Below, piece by piece: positions 9,475 to 18,418 of a DNA stretch of 64,000 bases. Every line of letters begins with the position of its first letter. The first letter of the stretch is position 1. The notes beneath the pieces are model-generated. The model saw only the letters and a program-made list of their open reading frames with translations, was not told where the DNA came from and made no database searches. Where the stretch lies: positions 1 through 64,000 of the forward strand of contig NZ_FOPZ01000005.1 of the NCBI RefSeq assembly GCF_900113615.1, given 5' to 3'. Both the position numbers and the translations under genes were made by a program. This DNA comes from Halorubrum aquaticum (GTDB taxonomy: Archaea > Halobacteriota > Halobacteria > Halobacteriales > Haloferacaceae).

Positions 9475-9969
9475 ACACCACCCTGCGTGTCGGCGAGGAA
9501 AAACCCCGCCGGTACCGGGCCGGCTTGACGGTACCCAGTGAACCGGATCCGGCGACAGAAGAACATACAAACAGACGCAGTGGCGTGCGCCGGCGAGCAC
9601 CGCGAAGCGGTGCGAGCCGCCCGCACGAGGGAGTCGACTGGCCGGAGCGAAGCGGAGGACAGTCGACGAGGCTGGGGAGGCGTGAGGTGCGGGGCGGTGC
9701 TGTTCGGGGTGGGACTCGAAGGGGCAGCCGTGAGGTGGGCGCAGGCGACGCAAGCACTGGAGGGAGTGAGCGAAGCGAACGACCGAAGCGCACAGCGAGC
9801 GTGCGCCCACCTCACGGCTGGGGCTTTGGAGATCGTCACCGCGCTAGCACTCGTGTACAGTCGAGCGGTTGGGGCTTTAGACGTGTCTCTCATCCGCGTC
9901 TCCCTCTCGAGATGTGACCGTGCTCTCCCGCTCCGCACACCTTATAACCGATTCCGCCGAATCCCCGCT
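9475..9969. other. Long intergenic region carrying composite repeat B
   Basis: This 495-bp gap separates divergent cofE and tsr3. About 9540-9660 is hairpin-rich (CGAAGCG motifs), 9667-9880 is the inverted composite repeat copy B, and 9941-9960 contains a CTTATAACC box close to the tsr3 start. Frames through it are Arg/Ser-rich on both strands and I call no gene. Confidence 0.6.
9667..9880 (-). repeat. Composite dispersed repeat, copy B (inverted)
   Basis: On the minus strand it reads: AAAGCCCCA block, 51 bp, AAAGCCCCA block, a CGCTTCGGTCG/CACTCCCTCCAGTGCTT section, then the 61-bp terminal module (9667-9727 on the plus strand) identical to 232-292. Order and spacing match copy A, except that copy A has an extra hairpin-rich insert of roughly 30 bp before the terminal module. 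Confidence 0.85.
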
Positions 9970-10473
9970 GTGGACCTCCACGTCCGGTACGAGGGCGACG
10001 ACGACCCCGATAAGTGTACGGCCCGGAAGCTCGCGCGCTTCGACCTCGCCGAACTCCACCGATCGGACCGCGCCACCCCGTACGGCGTCGTCCTCAACCC
10101 ACACGCCGAGCGGGCGCTCTCGCCGGCCGACGCCGATCTCGCCCGCGAGAACGCGCTCGTCGCGCTCGACTGCTCGTGGGAGTCGGCCGGCGAGAAACAG
10201 TTCACCCTGCCCGGCGAGCACCGCGCGCTCCCGTACCTCGTCGCCGCCAACCCCGTGAACTTCGGCCGTCCGATGCGGCTCACGACCGTCGAGGCGTTCG
10301 CGGCCGCGCTCTCGATCCTCGGCGAGCCGGACCACGCGGAGCGGGTCATGGCGAAGTTCACCTGGGGCGAGACGTTCCTCGAACTCAACGAGGAACCCCT
10401 GCGGCGGTACGCCGACTGTGCGGACTCGAGCGAGGTCGTCGCGGTCCAACAGGAGTACCTCGACCGGGAGTGA
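9970..10473 (+). CDS. tsr3: Tsr3-type rRNA aminocarboxypropyltransferase
   Basis: The 167-residue protein (DUF367 family) resembles Tsr3, which moves the 3-amino-3-carboxypropyl group of S-adenosylmethionine to an N1-methylpseudouridine of small-subunit rRNA. Family segments include [13 protein letters not shown] near the N-terminus, [10 protein letters not shown] at about 62-71, and [15 protein letters not shown] followed by a TWG motif near the C-terminus. It is close to full length for archaeal members. The GTG at 9970 begins exactly at the conserved N-terminal strand. A TATA-like box at 9951-9957 is unusually near this start, so the transcription start is uncertain. Confidence 0.88.
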   Translation: MDLHVRYEGDDDPDKCTARKLARFDLAELHRSDRATPYGVVLNPHAERALSPADADLARENALVALDCSWESAGEKQFTLPGEHRALPYLVAANPVNFGRPMRLTTVEAFAAALSILGEPDHAERVMAKFTWGETFLELNEEPLRRYADCADSSEVVAVQQEYLDRE

Positions 10474-10552
10474 GACGTCGATACGTCCGGCGTCGATCGA
10501 CGGTTAGAAACGGGAGACGTGACGGCGGAGGACGCCTCCACCGTCTCCGGTC

Positions 10553-10638
10553 GCTCGGTACTCCCTCGTTGCTGGCGCGGTGAACGCGTCCGAAGCCCCA
10601 CCCCGCACAGCCCCGCACCTCACGCCTCCCCAGCCTCG
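10553..10638 (+). repeat. Composite dispersed repeat, copy C (internally deleted)
   Basis: It begins with one 48-bp version of the unit (GCTCGG to AAGCCCCA, same length as in copy A). It then jumps directly to the terminal module, sharing GCCCCGCACCTCACGCC and the following CTCCCCAGCCTCG with copies A and B. The middle of the element and most of the 61-bp module are missing, which defines two modules that can exist without the central part. It lies between tsr3 and a DUF5518 gene. Confidence 0.75.
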
Positions 10639-10756
10639 TCGCTCGCCTCCGGCGAGCGACTCCCTCGCGGGCCGGTCGCGGGCCACTGGCCCGCTCCCGG
10701 GCGCGCCACCGGATCGGGGGCGACCTTCGAGGGCTCCGACGAACTCGCTACCCGAC

Positions 10757-11119
10757 TCACTCGCCGAGGACGCCGCCGATCGCGCCCGCGAGCGCGGAAT
10801 CGATCGCGAACAGGAACGTGAGGAAGAGCCCGACGACGAGGACGCCCGCGCCGCCGAGCAGGCTGCCGATCGGCCCGGCGGCGAGGCCGACGAGGCCGCC
10901 GAACGCCGCGAGCAGCAGCGTGACGACGATCCCGCTCACGGAACCGGCGAGCAGCCCGTGCCACGTACCGGAGAGCAGGCCGCCGCCGGCGACGTATCCC
11001 GCGACGAACCCGCCGATCAACCCCGCACCCACGTGGCCGATCACGGGAACGAACGTCGCCAGCAACCCGGCGATCACCGTGACGACGAACCCGTAGCCGA
11101 CCGCGCGCCAATCGGTCAT
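10757..11119 (-). CDS. DUF5518 family membrane protein
   Basis: A 120-residue hydrophobic protein with about four glycine-rich transmembrane segments (residues 8-24, 29-47, 58-80 and 87-112). It has the MTDWRAVGYGF N-terminus and GAGLIGGFVAGYVAGGG helix typical of the haloarchaeal DUF5518 family. Function is unknown. The glycine-zipper character suggests helix packing or oligomerisation, which is an inference. It is divergent from the metal ATPase, with the AT-rich region between them. Confidence 0.8.
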   Translation of the reverse strand: MTDWRAVGYGFVVTVIAGLLATFVPVIGHVGAGLIGGFVAGYVAGGGLLSGTWHGLLAGSVSGIVVTLLLAAFGGLVGLAAGPIGSLLGGAGVLVVGLFLTFLFAIDSALAGAIGGVLGE

Positions 11120-11159
11120 ACCCGTCCGTAGCCGACCGGCCGATAAATACTCGCCGTCG

Positions 11160-11269
11160 CTCCCTCGCGTATGGTTATTAATATACTCTATTCAGATATT
11201 AACTACTTATAAATAAACGGGAGAGAATGGCAGATGGATTAATAACCGTCGGCCGGCTAGGCGACACCA
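11160..11269 (+). promoter_or_regulatory. AT-rich promoter/operator region of the P1B ATPase
   Basis: This is one of the few AT-rich tracts in the window. TTAATAT (11178-11184) and ATATTAA (11196-11202) form a 7-bp inverted repeat with an 11-bp spacer. A TATA-like TTATAAATAA follows at 11208-11217. A second AT box, ATTAATAA (11238-11246), sits 28 nt before the ATG and would give a leaderless transcript. The inverted repeat just upstream of the TATA box could bind a metal-responsive regulator. Confidence 0.6.
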
Positions 11270-13729
11270 ATGAGCGAACGGAACGGAACGAACGACTCCG
11301 AACCCGACGGAACCGAGACCGGCGCGCCCGGACCCGACGGAGCCGAACTACGGCTGACCGTCCCCGACATGGACTGTGCGTCCTGTGCGGGGAAGGTCGA
11401 GGGGGCCCTCGACCGCGAGGGCGTCCTCGCCGTCGACACGCGGCCGACCTCCGGGGTCGTCGTCGTCACCCACGATCCGGCGGTCATCGACGCCGACGCG
11501 CTCGTCGCGGCGGTCGAAGGGGCGGGCTACGACGTCGCCGACGCGGACGCGGACACGGTCGCCGACGACCTGTGGCGGAGCCCGCGGGCGATCGCAACCG
11601 CGGTCGGCGGGGTCTTCCTCGCCGTCGGGCTCGCACTCGAGTGGTTCCTGCCGGGGGCCAACCCCCTCCTCGCGACGGTCGGCGAAGGTGTCGGCGTCCT
11701 CGGTCCGTGGGAGGTCTCGGGGGCGTCGCTCGCGTACGTGGTCGCGATCGCGGTCGCGGCCCCGCCGATCCTCCGGAACGGCTACTACTCGCTGCGGGGG
11801 CTGAGCCTCGACATCGACCTCCTGATGTCGATCGGGGTGGTCGCCGCCCTCCTCATCGACCTCCCGTTCGAGGCGGCGACGCTCGCGGTGCTCTTCTCGA
11901 CCGCGGAGCTGTTGGAACGGTTCTCGATCGACCGCGCGCGCACCTCGCTGCGCGAACTGATGGAGCTCTCCCCCGACGAGGCGGTCGTGATCCGCGACGG
12001 CGAGGAGGAGACCGTGCCGGCCGCGGCGGTCGGGGTCGGCGAGCGGCTCGCCGTCCGGCCGGGCGAGCGCGTCCCCCTCGACGGGGTCGTCCGGGAGGGC
12101 TCGGGAGCCGTCGACGAGTCGGCGATCACGGGCGAGTCGGTCCCCGCGGAGAAGGAGCCGGGTGACGAGGTGTACGCCGGCTCGATCAACGAGGCGGGCT
12201 ACCTCGAGGTCGAGGCGACCGCGCCCGCCGAGGAGTCCACCATCGCGCAGGTGGTCGAGCTCGTCGAGGCGGCCAACGGCGAGGAGACCCGCGCCGAGCG
12301 GTTCGTCGACCGCTTCGCGGGCGTCTACACGCCGATCGTCGTGGCCGCGGCGGTCGCGACGGTCGTCCTCGGCACCGTCGTCGTCGGCGGCCCGGCCGAG
12401 ACGTGGTTCGTCCGGGGGCTCACCCTGCTCGTGATCGCGTGTCCGTGCGCGTTCGTCATCTCGACGCCCGTGAGCGTCGTCTCCGGCGTGACCGCCGCCG
12501 CGCGAAACGGCGTCCTGATCAAGGGCGGCGAACACCTGGAGGCGGCCGGCGACGTCGACGCCGTCGCCGTCGACAAGACCGGGACGCTCACGACCGGCGA
12601 GCTCGCGGTCACCGACGCCGTCCCGCTCGGCGGAACCGACGCCGACGACCTGCTCGCGCGGGCGACCGCGCTGGAGCGCCGGAGCGAACACCCCGTCGCG
12701 GAGGCGATCGTCGCGTACGGCGAGGGTGCTGGCGAAGGCGACGGTGGCGGGAGGGACGTCGACGCCGACCGCGACGTGGCCGGGTTCGAGGCGCTCGCCG
12801 GGAAGGGCGTTCGAGCCGAGATCGACGGCGAGACCCACTACGCCGGCAAGCCGTCGCTGTTCGAGGACCTCGGCTTCGATCTGGGACACGCCCACGTCCG
12901 AACCGACGGCGGAACCCTCGAGGGGTTGGACGGGACCGGCGAGGTCGACGAGAGCGGAGGGACCGCCCGGCTCGACGAGCCGGAGCCCTGCGAACACGGG
13001 GAGTACCTCGATCTGGCAGGCGAGACGATCCCGCGGCTCCAGGCCGCGGGGAAGACGGTCGTGCTCGTCGGCACCGAAGCGCGGCTCGAGGGCGTCATCG
13101 CGGTCGCGGACGCGGTCCGGCCGGAGGCGGCGTGGGCGGTCGACCGGCTCCACGACCTCGGCATCGAGCGGGTCGTGATGCTCACCGGCGACAACGAGCG
13201 GACCGCCCGCGCCATCGGCGAGACGGTCGGCGTCGACGAGGTGCGCGCCGAACTGCTCCCGGAGGAGAAGGTCGACGCGGTCCGTGAGATCGGCGCGGAA
13301 AGCGACGGCGGGGTCGCGATGGTCGGCGACGGGATCAACGACGCCCCCGCGCTGGCGGCCGCGGACGTCGGGATCGCGATGGGCGCGGCCGGCACCGACA
13401 CCGCCCTCGAGACTGCGGACGTGGCGCTCATGGCCGACGACCTGACTCGACTCCCGTACGTGATCGACCTCTCGGCGCGCGCCGGCCGGACGATCCGGAC
13501 GAACATCGGCGCGTCCCTCGGCGTGAAGGCGCTGCTGGCTGCGGGCGCGCCGTTCGGATACGTCACGGTCGCGATGGCGGTTATCGTCGGCGACATGGGA
13601 ATGAGCCTCGGCGTCACCGGTAACGCGCTCCGGCTCGGGAACGTCGAGCCGGCCGAGCCGCCGCGGGCGAGCGAGTCGCCCGAGGCGTCCGAACCGCTCG
13701 AGGCGACCCCGCACGGGACGGCGGACTGA
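11270..13729 (+). CDS. Heavy-metal translocating P-type ATPase (P1B, Zn/Cd-type)
   Basis: An 819-residue P1B ATPase that pumps soft or divalent metal ions out of the cell. An N-terminal heavy-metal domain carries DMDCASCAGK with C36 and C39. The membrane ion site is C391-P-C393. The phosphorylated aspartate is D435 in DKTGT, with SEHPVAEAI and GDGINDAPAL later. The ACPCAFVISTPVSVVSG context and the late-helix motif GDMGMSLGVTGNALRLGN are those of Zn/Cd/Pb (ZntA/CadA) pumps rather than copper pumps. The nucleotide domain has an insertion of about 45 residues holding HAH and CEHGE. C-terminus is a low-complexity Pro/Glu/Ser tail. Confidence 0.9.
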   Translation: MSERNGTNDSEPDGTETGAPGPDGAELRLTVPDMDCASCAGKVEGALDREGVLAVDTRPTSGVVVVTHDPAVIDADALVAAVEGAGYDVADADADTVADDLWRSPRAIATAVGGVFLAVGLALEWFLPGANPLLATVGEGVGVLGPWEVSGASLAYVVAIAVAAPPILRNGYYSLRGLSLDIDLLMSIGVVAALLIDLPFEAATLAVLFSTAELLERFSIDRARTSLRELMELSPDEAVVIRDGEEETVPAAAVGVGERLAVRPGERVPLDGVVREGSGAVDESAITGESVPAEKEPGDEVYAGSINEAGYLEVEATAPAEESTIAQVVELVEAANGEETRAERFVDRFAGVYTPIVVAAAVATVVLGTVVVGGPAETWFVRGLTLLVIACPCAFVISTPVSVVSGVTAAARNGVLIKGGEHLEAAGDVDAVAVDKTGTLTTGELAVTDAVPLGGTDADDLLARATALERRSEHPVAEAIVAYGEGAGEGDGGGRDVDADRDVAGFEALAGKGVRAEIDGETHYAGKPSLFEDLGFDLGHAHVRTDGGTLEGLDGTGEVDESGGTARLDEPEPCEHGEYLDLAGETIPRLQAAGKTVVLVGTEARLEGVIAVADAVRPEAAWAVDRLHDLGIERVVMLTGDNERTARAIGETVGVDEVRAELLPEEKVDAVREIGAESDGGVAMVGDGINDAPALAAADVGIAMGAAGTDTALETADVALMADDLTRLPYVIDLSARAGRTIRTNIGASLGVKALLAAGAPFGYVTVAMAVIVGDMGMSLGVTGNALRLGNVEPAEPPRASESPEASEPLEATPHGTAD

Positions 13730-13789
13730 CCGAGCGCGACCCCGGCGGCGGTCAGGTTTAACAGCGCGTCGTGCCTATCGGAACCCGAC

Positions 13790-14719
13790 ATGCCCTCCGA
13801 GAGCGGTTCCGCCGCCGAGACGGCCGAGACGGTCGAGTCCCACCCCGACCCGATCGAGTGGGGGCCGGTGCGCCACGACCGGCTCCGGTCGATCGCGCTC
13901 GGGGTGGGGCTCGTCGCCGCGCTCGGCCTCCTCGCCGTCGTCGCGGTCGTGGCCGTCGGCGTGGCGAACGCGACGTGGGCCGCGGCGACCGGGGGCGGAA
14001 CGCTCGGCGGAGGGAGCGACCTGTGGGTGCTCGCCGTGCTCCTTCTCGTCGGCGGGCCGTTCTCGCTCCTGTACCTCCTGATCGCCTACGATCGGTCGAC
14101 GGAAGGGGCACGAGAGCGGCTCCGCTCGGCGTTCGGCGACTACTCGCTCTCGCGGGAGTCGATACGCCCCCGGTGGGTGCTCGCCGGTGCGCTCCCCTTC
14201 GGCGCGCTCTGGGTGTGGGGGCCCTCGCCGGCCGAGATCGGACTGTTCTACCTGTTCCCGCTGATCTGGTTCCTGCCGGTGCTCGCCGGCTCGAAGGGAA
14301 CGTCGGTCCGGCTCGACCCCGCCGAACGCGTCGTCGAGCGGACGGACCACACCCACGACCGGAGCCGGAGCGACGACCTCGAGTCCGTGATCCGGACCCG
14401 CCGGATCGACCTGCCGTGGACGACGCTGTTCCTGTTGGCATACCGCGGGAACGCCTGGTACCGGTCGACGCCCTGGCTGTTCGTCCCGAGCGAGCGGGCC
14501 GACGCGGTCGAGGACGCCCTCGAAGCCGTCCTCGCACGGTCGCCGGGTCCCGACCGGGCGAGCGTGCCCGAGCGGGTCGTCCTCGCGATCCTCGGGAGCA
14601 GCTCGCTCGTCGTCGGCCTCGCGATGTCCGCGGCGGGGGCGGGCGGAGGCGGGATCGCGTTGGGGCTGCTCTCCGCGCCGTTCACCCTGCTGTTTCTGGC
14701 GCTCGCCGCCCGGCTGTGA
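13790..14719 (+). CDS. Multi-pass membrane protein of unknown function
   Basis: A 309-residue protein with five or six likely transmembrane segments: about 35-58, 76-98, 128-142, 146-163, 263-283 and 287-306. The hydrophilic central part (about 170-260) contains conserved-looking WTTLFLLAYRGNAWYRS and could lie in the cytoplasm. I do not recognise a family. A GTTTAAC box about 33 nt upstream of the ATG may be its promoter. It follows the metal ATPase on the same strand with a 60-bp gap; a functional link is not shown. Confidence 0.75.
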   Translation: MPSESGSAAETAETVESHPDPIEWGPVRHDRLRSIALGVGLVAALGLLAVVAVVAVGVANATWAAATGGGTLGGGSDLWVLAVLLLVGGPFSLLYLLIAYDRSTEGARERLRSAFGDYSLSRESIRPRWVLAGALPFGALWVWGPSPAEIGLFYLFPLIWFLPVLAGSKGTSVRLDPAERVVERTDHTHDRSRSDDLESVIRTRRIDLPWTTLFLLAYRGNAWYRSTPWLFVPSERADAVEDALEAVLARSPGPDRASVPERVVLAILGSSSLVVGLAMSAAGAGGGGIALGLLSAPFTLLFLALAARL

Positions 14720-14786
14720 CGCCGGACGACGCCGTGAGATCACCCTCACCGGACGACTCAAATAGCCGCACGCCCTACCCGAAAAC

Positions 14787-15086
14787 ATGGACCGCAAGCG
14801 GCTGGAGCGGACGTTGGCCGAGGAGTTCGGGGGGACCGCCGCGGAGCGGCGCGTGGTCGCCAGGGCCGCCAGCGACCTCGCGGATTCCGGCAAGCCCTCC
14901 ACCGACCGCGGACACGCGCTGAGCGTCCCCGGCGTGGTCCGGCACCTCTCGGACGCGCCCGACGGCTCCTCGCTCGTCGAGCGCTGGAACTGGTGGATGG
15001 GCGCGTTGGAGACGGCCTACGGCGGCTACGACTACTTCACGGTTCGGTTCGTCGAGGACGACGAGGAAGCCGGCCTCCGTCGGTAG
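14787..15086 (+). CDS. Conserved-looking soluble protein of unknown function
   Basis: A 99-residue acidic protein. The N-terminal half is helical and basic-acidic (MDRKRLERTLAEEFGG), the C-terminal half has WNWWMGALETAYGGYDYFTV, an unusual run of aromatics. A CTCAAATAG box 26 nt before the ATG fits a leaderless transcript and fixes the start. I do not recognise a family. It ends just before the converging ABC transporter operon. Confidence 0.7.
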   Translation: MDRKRLERTLAEEFGGTAAERRVVARAASDLADSGKPSTDRGHALSVPGVVRHLSDAPDGSSLVERWNWWMGALETAYGGYDYFTVRFVEDDEEAGLRR

Positions 15087-15170
15087 CGGAACCCGAAACT
15101 GGGGTCCCCGAAACTGGAGTCCCCGGAACCGGGGCCGTTCGGCTTCAGCACCGGTCGCGGCGCCGAAACC

Positions 15171-16304
15171 TCACGTCATCGGGTCCTGCTCCTCGCGTCG
15201 CTCGCTGGATTTCCCCAGCCAGTGACAGGCGATGGCGTGCTCGTCGGAGGACTCCCCGTCGGTGGAGATCATCTCGACGCGTTCCGGCGGCGCGACGGTA
15301 CCCGATTCGCCCGCGACCGCCCGGAGTTCGGGCTCCGTGTCGGCACACTCGTCTCCGAGATACTCCGGACAACGGGTGCGGAACCGACATCCGGACGGCG
15401 GGTCGATCGGACTCGGCGGGTTCCCTTCCAACAGCGACTCGTGGCGTTTCCGTTTTCCGTCCACTCGAGGGATCGAGTGGAGGAGCGCCCGAGTGTACGG
15501 GTGTTGGGGGTTCCCGAAGATGTCCTCCTTCCGTCCCTGCTCGACGATCTTTCCCAGGTACATCACCGCGACGCGGTCGCTGATGTGTTTGACGACGCTC
15601 AGGTCGTGGGCGATGAACACGTACGAGAGGCCGTACTTGTCCTGGAGCCGCTTCATCAGGTTGATGATCTGCGCTTGAACGCTCACGTCCAACGCGGAGA
15701 CGGGCTCGTCGGCGATGATCAGGTCCGGCTCGACGGCGAGCGCGCGCGCGATCCCGATCCGCTGACGCTGTCCGCCGGAGAACTCGTGGGGATACCGGTC
15801 GAGGTGTGACTCCTGAAGCCCGACCTCGTCGAACAGCTCCGCGAGTCGTTCCTGCTTCTCCTCTCCGGTCGCGATGTCGTGGACCTCCAGGGGTTTGGCG
15901 ACGATCTCGCCCGCGGTCTTGCGCGGGTTGAGCGACGACATCGGGTCCTGGAAGATCACCTGTACCCGCTTCCTGAGTCGCTTGAGTTCGGCGCCTTCGA
16001 GGTCGGTGATGTCCTCTCCGTCGAACTCGAGCGTTCCCGCCGACGGGTCGTACAGACGGGATAGCACGCGACCGAGGGTCGTCTTTCCACAGCCGGATTC
16101 GCCGACGAGCCCCAGCGTCTCCCGTTCGCCCACCGCGACGTCCACCCCGTCGACCGCCTTGACGTGGGTGGGCTCTCCGAGGAACCGATCGAAGAGTCCC
16201 GTCTCGGTCTGGAAGTACTTCTGTAGGCCCGTGGCACGGAGCAACGGTTCGTCGATCGATTCGACAGCCGGCGTCGTTGACGTCTCGAGTGAATCAGTAC
16301 TCAT
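15171..16304 (-). CDS. Dipeptide/oligopeptide-type ABC transporter, ATP-binding protein F
   Basis: The 377-residue second ATPase (OppF/DppF type) of the importer. It shows Walker A GESGCGKTT near residue 63, the FSGGQRQRIG signature, Walker B LIIADEP, and the C-terminal oligopeptide-ABC extension with CRFRTRCPEY, whose cysteines bind an Fe-S cluster or metal in some relatives. The extension ends near CHWLG. The ATG at 16304 overlaps the end of the upstream ATPase gene by 11 nt, which indicates coupling. It is the last gene of the operon. Confidence 0.92.
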   Translation of the reverse strand: MSTDSLETSTTPAVESIDEPLLRATGLQKYFQTETGLFDRFLGEPTHVKAVDGVDVAVGERETLGLVGESGCGKTTLGRVLSRLYDPSAGTLEFDGEDITDLEGAELKRLRKRVQVIFQDPMSSLNPRKTAGEIVAKPLEVHDIATGEEKQERLAELFDEVGLQESHLDRYPHEFSGGQRQRIGIARALAVEPDLIIADEPVSALDVSVQAQIINLMKRLQDKYGLSYVFIAHDLSVVKHISDRVAVMYLGKIVEQGRKEDIFGNPQHPYTRALLHSIPRVDGKRKRHESLLEGNPPSPIDPPSGCRFRTRCPEYLGDECADTEPELRAVAGESGTVAPPERVEMISTDGESSDEHAIACHWLGKSSERREEQDPMT

Positions 16305-17523
16305 CGCGATCACCTCGGCGTTCCGGTTCGTCGGAACCGCCCGTCGGACTCCCACCGTCCGTTCGGATGCCGGAGTCCGCTACGGCGGGATCGTTCGAAG
16401 CGTCGTTCTCGGCTTCGATCCGCCTCTCGAGGGCCGCGACGGCCTCATCGGGCACGTCGGTGACGTGGCCCGACTCGTCGACGCGGACCCGCTCGTTCTC
16501 CCGGTGACAGCGGACCGCGTGTCTCACTCGCTTGGTCGAGTCCAACTCGTACTCGACGAGCGGCCGGTCACAGAGCTCGAACGCGTAGTCACAGCGGTCC
16601 TGGAACGGACAGCCCGACGGTTTATCGATCAGGTCCGGAACGGTTCCCTCGATGACGCTGAGCCACTCGCGGTCGTCGTCGATCCGCGGGATGCTCGCGA
16701 GGAGTCCCTCGGTGTAGGGATGATGCGGGTCCTCGAAGAGGTCGTCCACGTGACCCGTTTCCATGAACTCGGAGGCGTACATCACGGCGACGCGGTCACA
16801 CGTCTCCCTGACGACCCCGAGGTCGTGGGTGATGAGCATCACCGAGATCCCGAACTCCTCGCTCAACTCGAGGATCTCGTTGAGGATCTGTGCCTCGATG
16901 CTCACGTCCAGCGCCGTCGTCGGCTCGTCGGCGATGATCAGCGACGGATCCCCGGCGAGCGCCTGCGCGATGACGACGCGCTGTCGCATTCCGCCGGAGA
17001 GCTGGTGTGGGTACTCCGTCGCCCGCTGTTCGGGCTCGGGGATCCCGACGGTCTCCAGCAGTTCGATCGCCCGCCGCCAGGAGCGGCTCTCCGTCGAGGT
17101 GCCGGTGACGTACTTCCGGCGCATCTCGCTCCAGAACCCGGTCCGCTCGCCGGTGTCGCCGTGGTGACGAACGACCTCGGCGATCTGCTCGCCGATCGTC
17201 ATCACCGGGTTCAGGCTCGTCATCGGGTCTTGGAAGATCATGCTGATCTCCCCGCCACGGATCGAGCGCATCTCCGCTTCGCTCAACGAGAGCAGGTCGG
17301 TGCCGTCGAACCACACCTCGTCCGCCTCGACCGTCCCGGCGTCGTCGAGGAGTCGCATCACCGACAGCGCCGTGACGCTCTTTCCGGAACCGGACTCGCC
17401 CACGACGCCGAACACCTCCCCCTCCTCGATGCTGAAGGAGACGTCGTCGACGGCGGTGAGCCGTCCCTGTCCGGTCTCGAAGGACGTCGTGAGGCCGCGT
17501 ACGTCCAACAGCGGCTCGTTCAT
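16294..17523 (-). CDS. Dipeptide/oligopeptide-type ABC transporter, ATP-binding protein D
   Basis: The 409-residue first ATPase (OppD/DppD type). Walker A GESGSGKS is near residue 40, the Q-loop region contains MIFQDPMTSLNP, the signature is LSGGMRQRV and Walker B is LIIADEPTTALDV. The C-terminal oligopeptide-ABC domain carries CPFQDRCDYAFELC. A C-terminal extension of about 60 residues (EAENDASNDPAVADSG onward) is low complexity and unlike the paralogue. It overlaps the permease gene upstream by 4 nt. Confidence 0.92.
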   Translation of the reverse strand: MNEPLLDVRGLTTSFETGQGRLTAVDDVSFSIEEGEVFGVVGESGSGKSVTALSVMRLLDDAGTVEADEVWFDGTDLLSLSEAEMRSIRGGEISMIFQDPMTSLNPVMTIGEQIAEVVRHHGDTGERTGFWSEMRRKYVTGTSTESRSWRRAIELLETVGIPEPEQRATEYPHQLSGGMRQRVVIAQALAGDPSLIIADEPTTALDVSIEAQILNEILELSEEFGISVMLITHDLGVVRETCDRVAVMYASEFMETGHVDDLFEDPHHPYTEGLLASIPRIDDDREWLSVIEGTVPDLIDKPSGCPFQDRCDYAFELCDRPLVEYELDSTKRVRHAVRCHRENERVRVDESGHVTDVPDEAVAALERRIEAENDASNDPAVADSGIRTDGGSPTGGSDEPERRGDRDEY

Positions 17524-18416
17524 TCGCTATCCACCTCTCTGACGTCGAAGGCGTCACGCAAGGCGTCTCCGAACAGATTTATTCCGAGGACTGTTATCAT
17601 AATTAGAAGTCCGGGGATTATCGAGATCCACCACGCCGTCGTGATGAAGTCGCGGCCCTGACCCAACAGCGCACCCCACGTCGGCGTCGACGGCTTCACG
17701 CCGAGTCCGAGGAACGAGAGCGTCGCCTCCGCGAGCATGGCGCGAGCCACGAGCACGGTGAACTGGACGATGATCGGGGCGACGGTGTTCGGGAACACCT
17801 CCTCGAAGATGATCTCGAGGTCCCCGAGTCCGACGCTCTCGGCGGCGAGCACGTACTCCTCCTCGCGGATGGAGAGGACCTCGCCGCGGGTGATCCTGGC
17901 GAAGTCGTCGATGTACGCGAACCCGACGGCGACGACGACGTTCCAGACGCCCTGCCCGAAGATCGCGACGAGCATGATGGCGATGAGCAGCCACGGGAAC
18001 GCCCACATCACGTCGACGCTGCGCATCAGAAGGTCGTCGACCCAGCCGCCGTAGAACCCGGCGACTAACCCGAGGAGGACGCCCGTGATCGCGCCGAACA
18101 GGACCGCACCCAATCCGACGCCGAGGCTGATCCGTGCGCCGTACATCAGCCGGGAGAGCAGGTCTCGCCCGAACGAATCGGTTCCGAGCGGCGTTTCACT
18201 CGAGAGTGCGGGTGCCTGAAGCGGAGCGAAGTCCTGTGCCATCGGGTCGTACGGTGCCAGTTCCGGTGCGAGGATCGCCGCGATGACGAACAGCGTGACG
18301 ATCACCACGCCGATCTTGGCCTTCAGGTCACGGTTGACCGTGTCGACGAACTGTTCGATGAGATCGGTCCGGATACCGAAGACGCGACCGCCATCGGTGT
18401 CGAAACGGCTCGACAT
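17520..18416 (-). CDS. Dipeptide-type ABC transporter permease C
   Basis: A 298-residue inner-membrane subunit of the OppC/DppC type. An N-terminal helix (about 34-54) is followed by a periplasmic-side segment with PLGTDSFGRDLLSRL. Several helices and the cytoplasmic EAA-like loop AAESVGLGDLEIIFEEVFPN, which contacts the ATPase, come next. The ATG at 18416 is used; a GTG six nt upstream overlaps the stop of the permease B gene (GTGA) and is an alternative. Confidence 0.9.
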   Translation of the reverse strand: MSSRFDTDGGRVFGIRTDLIEQFVDTVNRDLKAKIGVVIVTLFVIAAILAPELAPYDPMAQDFAPLQAPALSSETPLGTDSFGRDLLSRLMYGARISLGVGLGAVLFGAITGVLLGLVAGFYGGWVDDLLMRSVDVMWAFPWLLIAIMLVAIFGQGVWNVVVAVGFAYIDDFARITRGEVLSIREEEYVLAAESVGLGDLEIIFEEVFPNTVAPIIVQFTVLVARAMLAEATLSFLGLGVKPSTPTWGALLGQGRDFITTAWWISIIPGLLIMITVLGINLFGDALRDAFDVREVDSE

Positions 18417-18418
18417 CG

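Noticed and set aside
11348-13714. A 788-codon minus-strand frame
   Set aside because: It is antisense to the P1B ATPase and has no recognisable domain.
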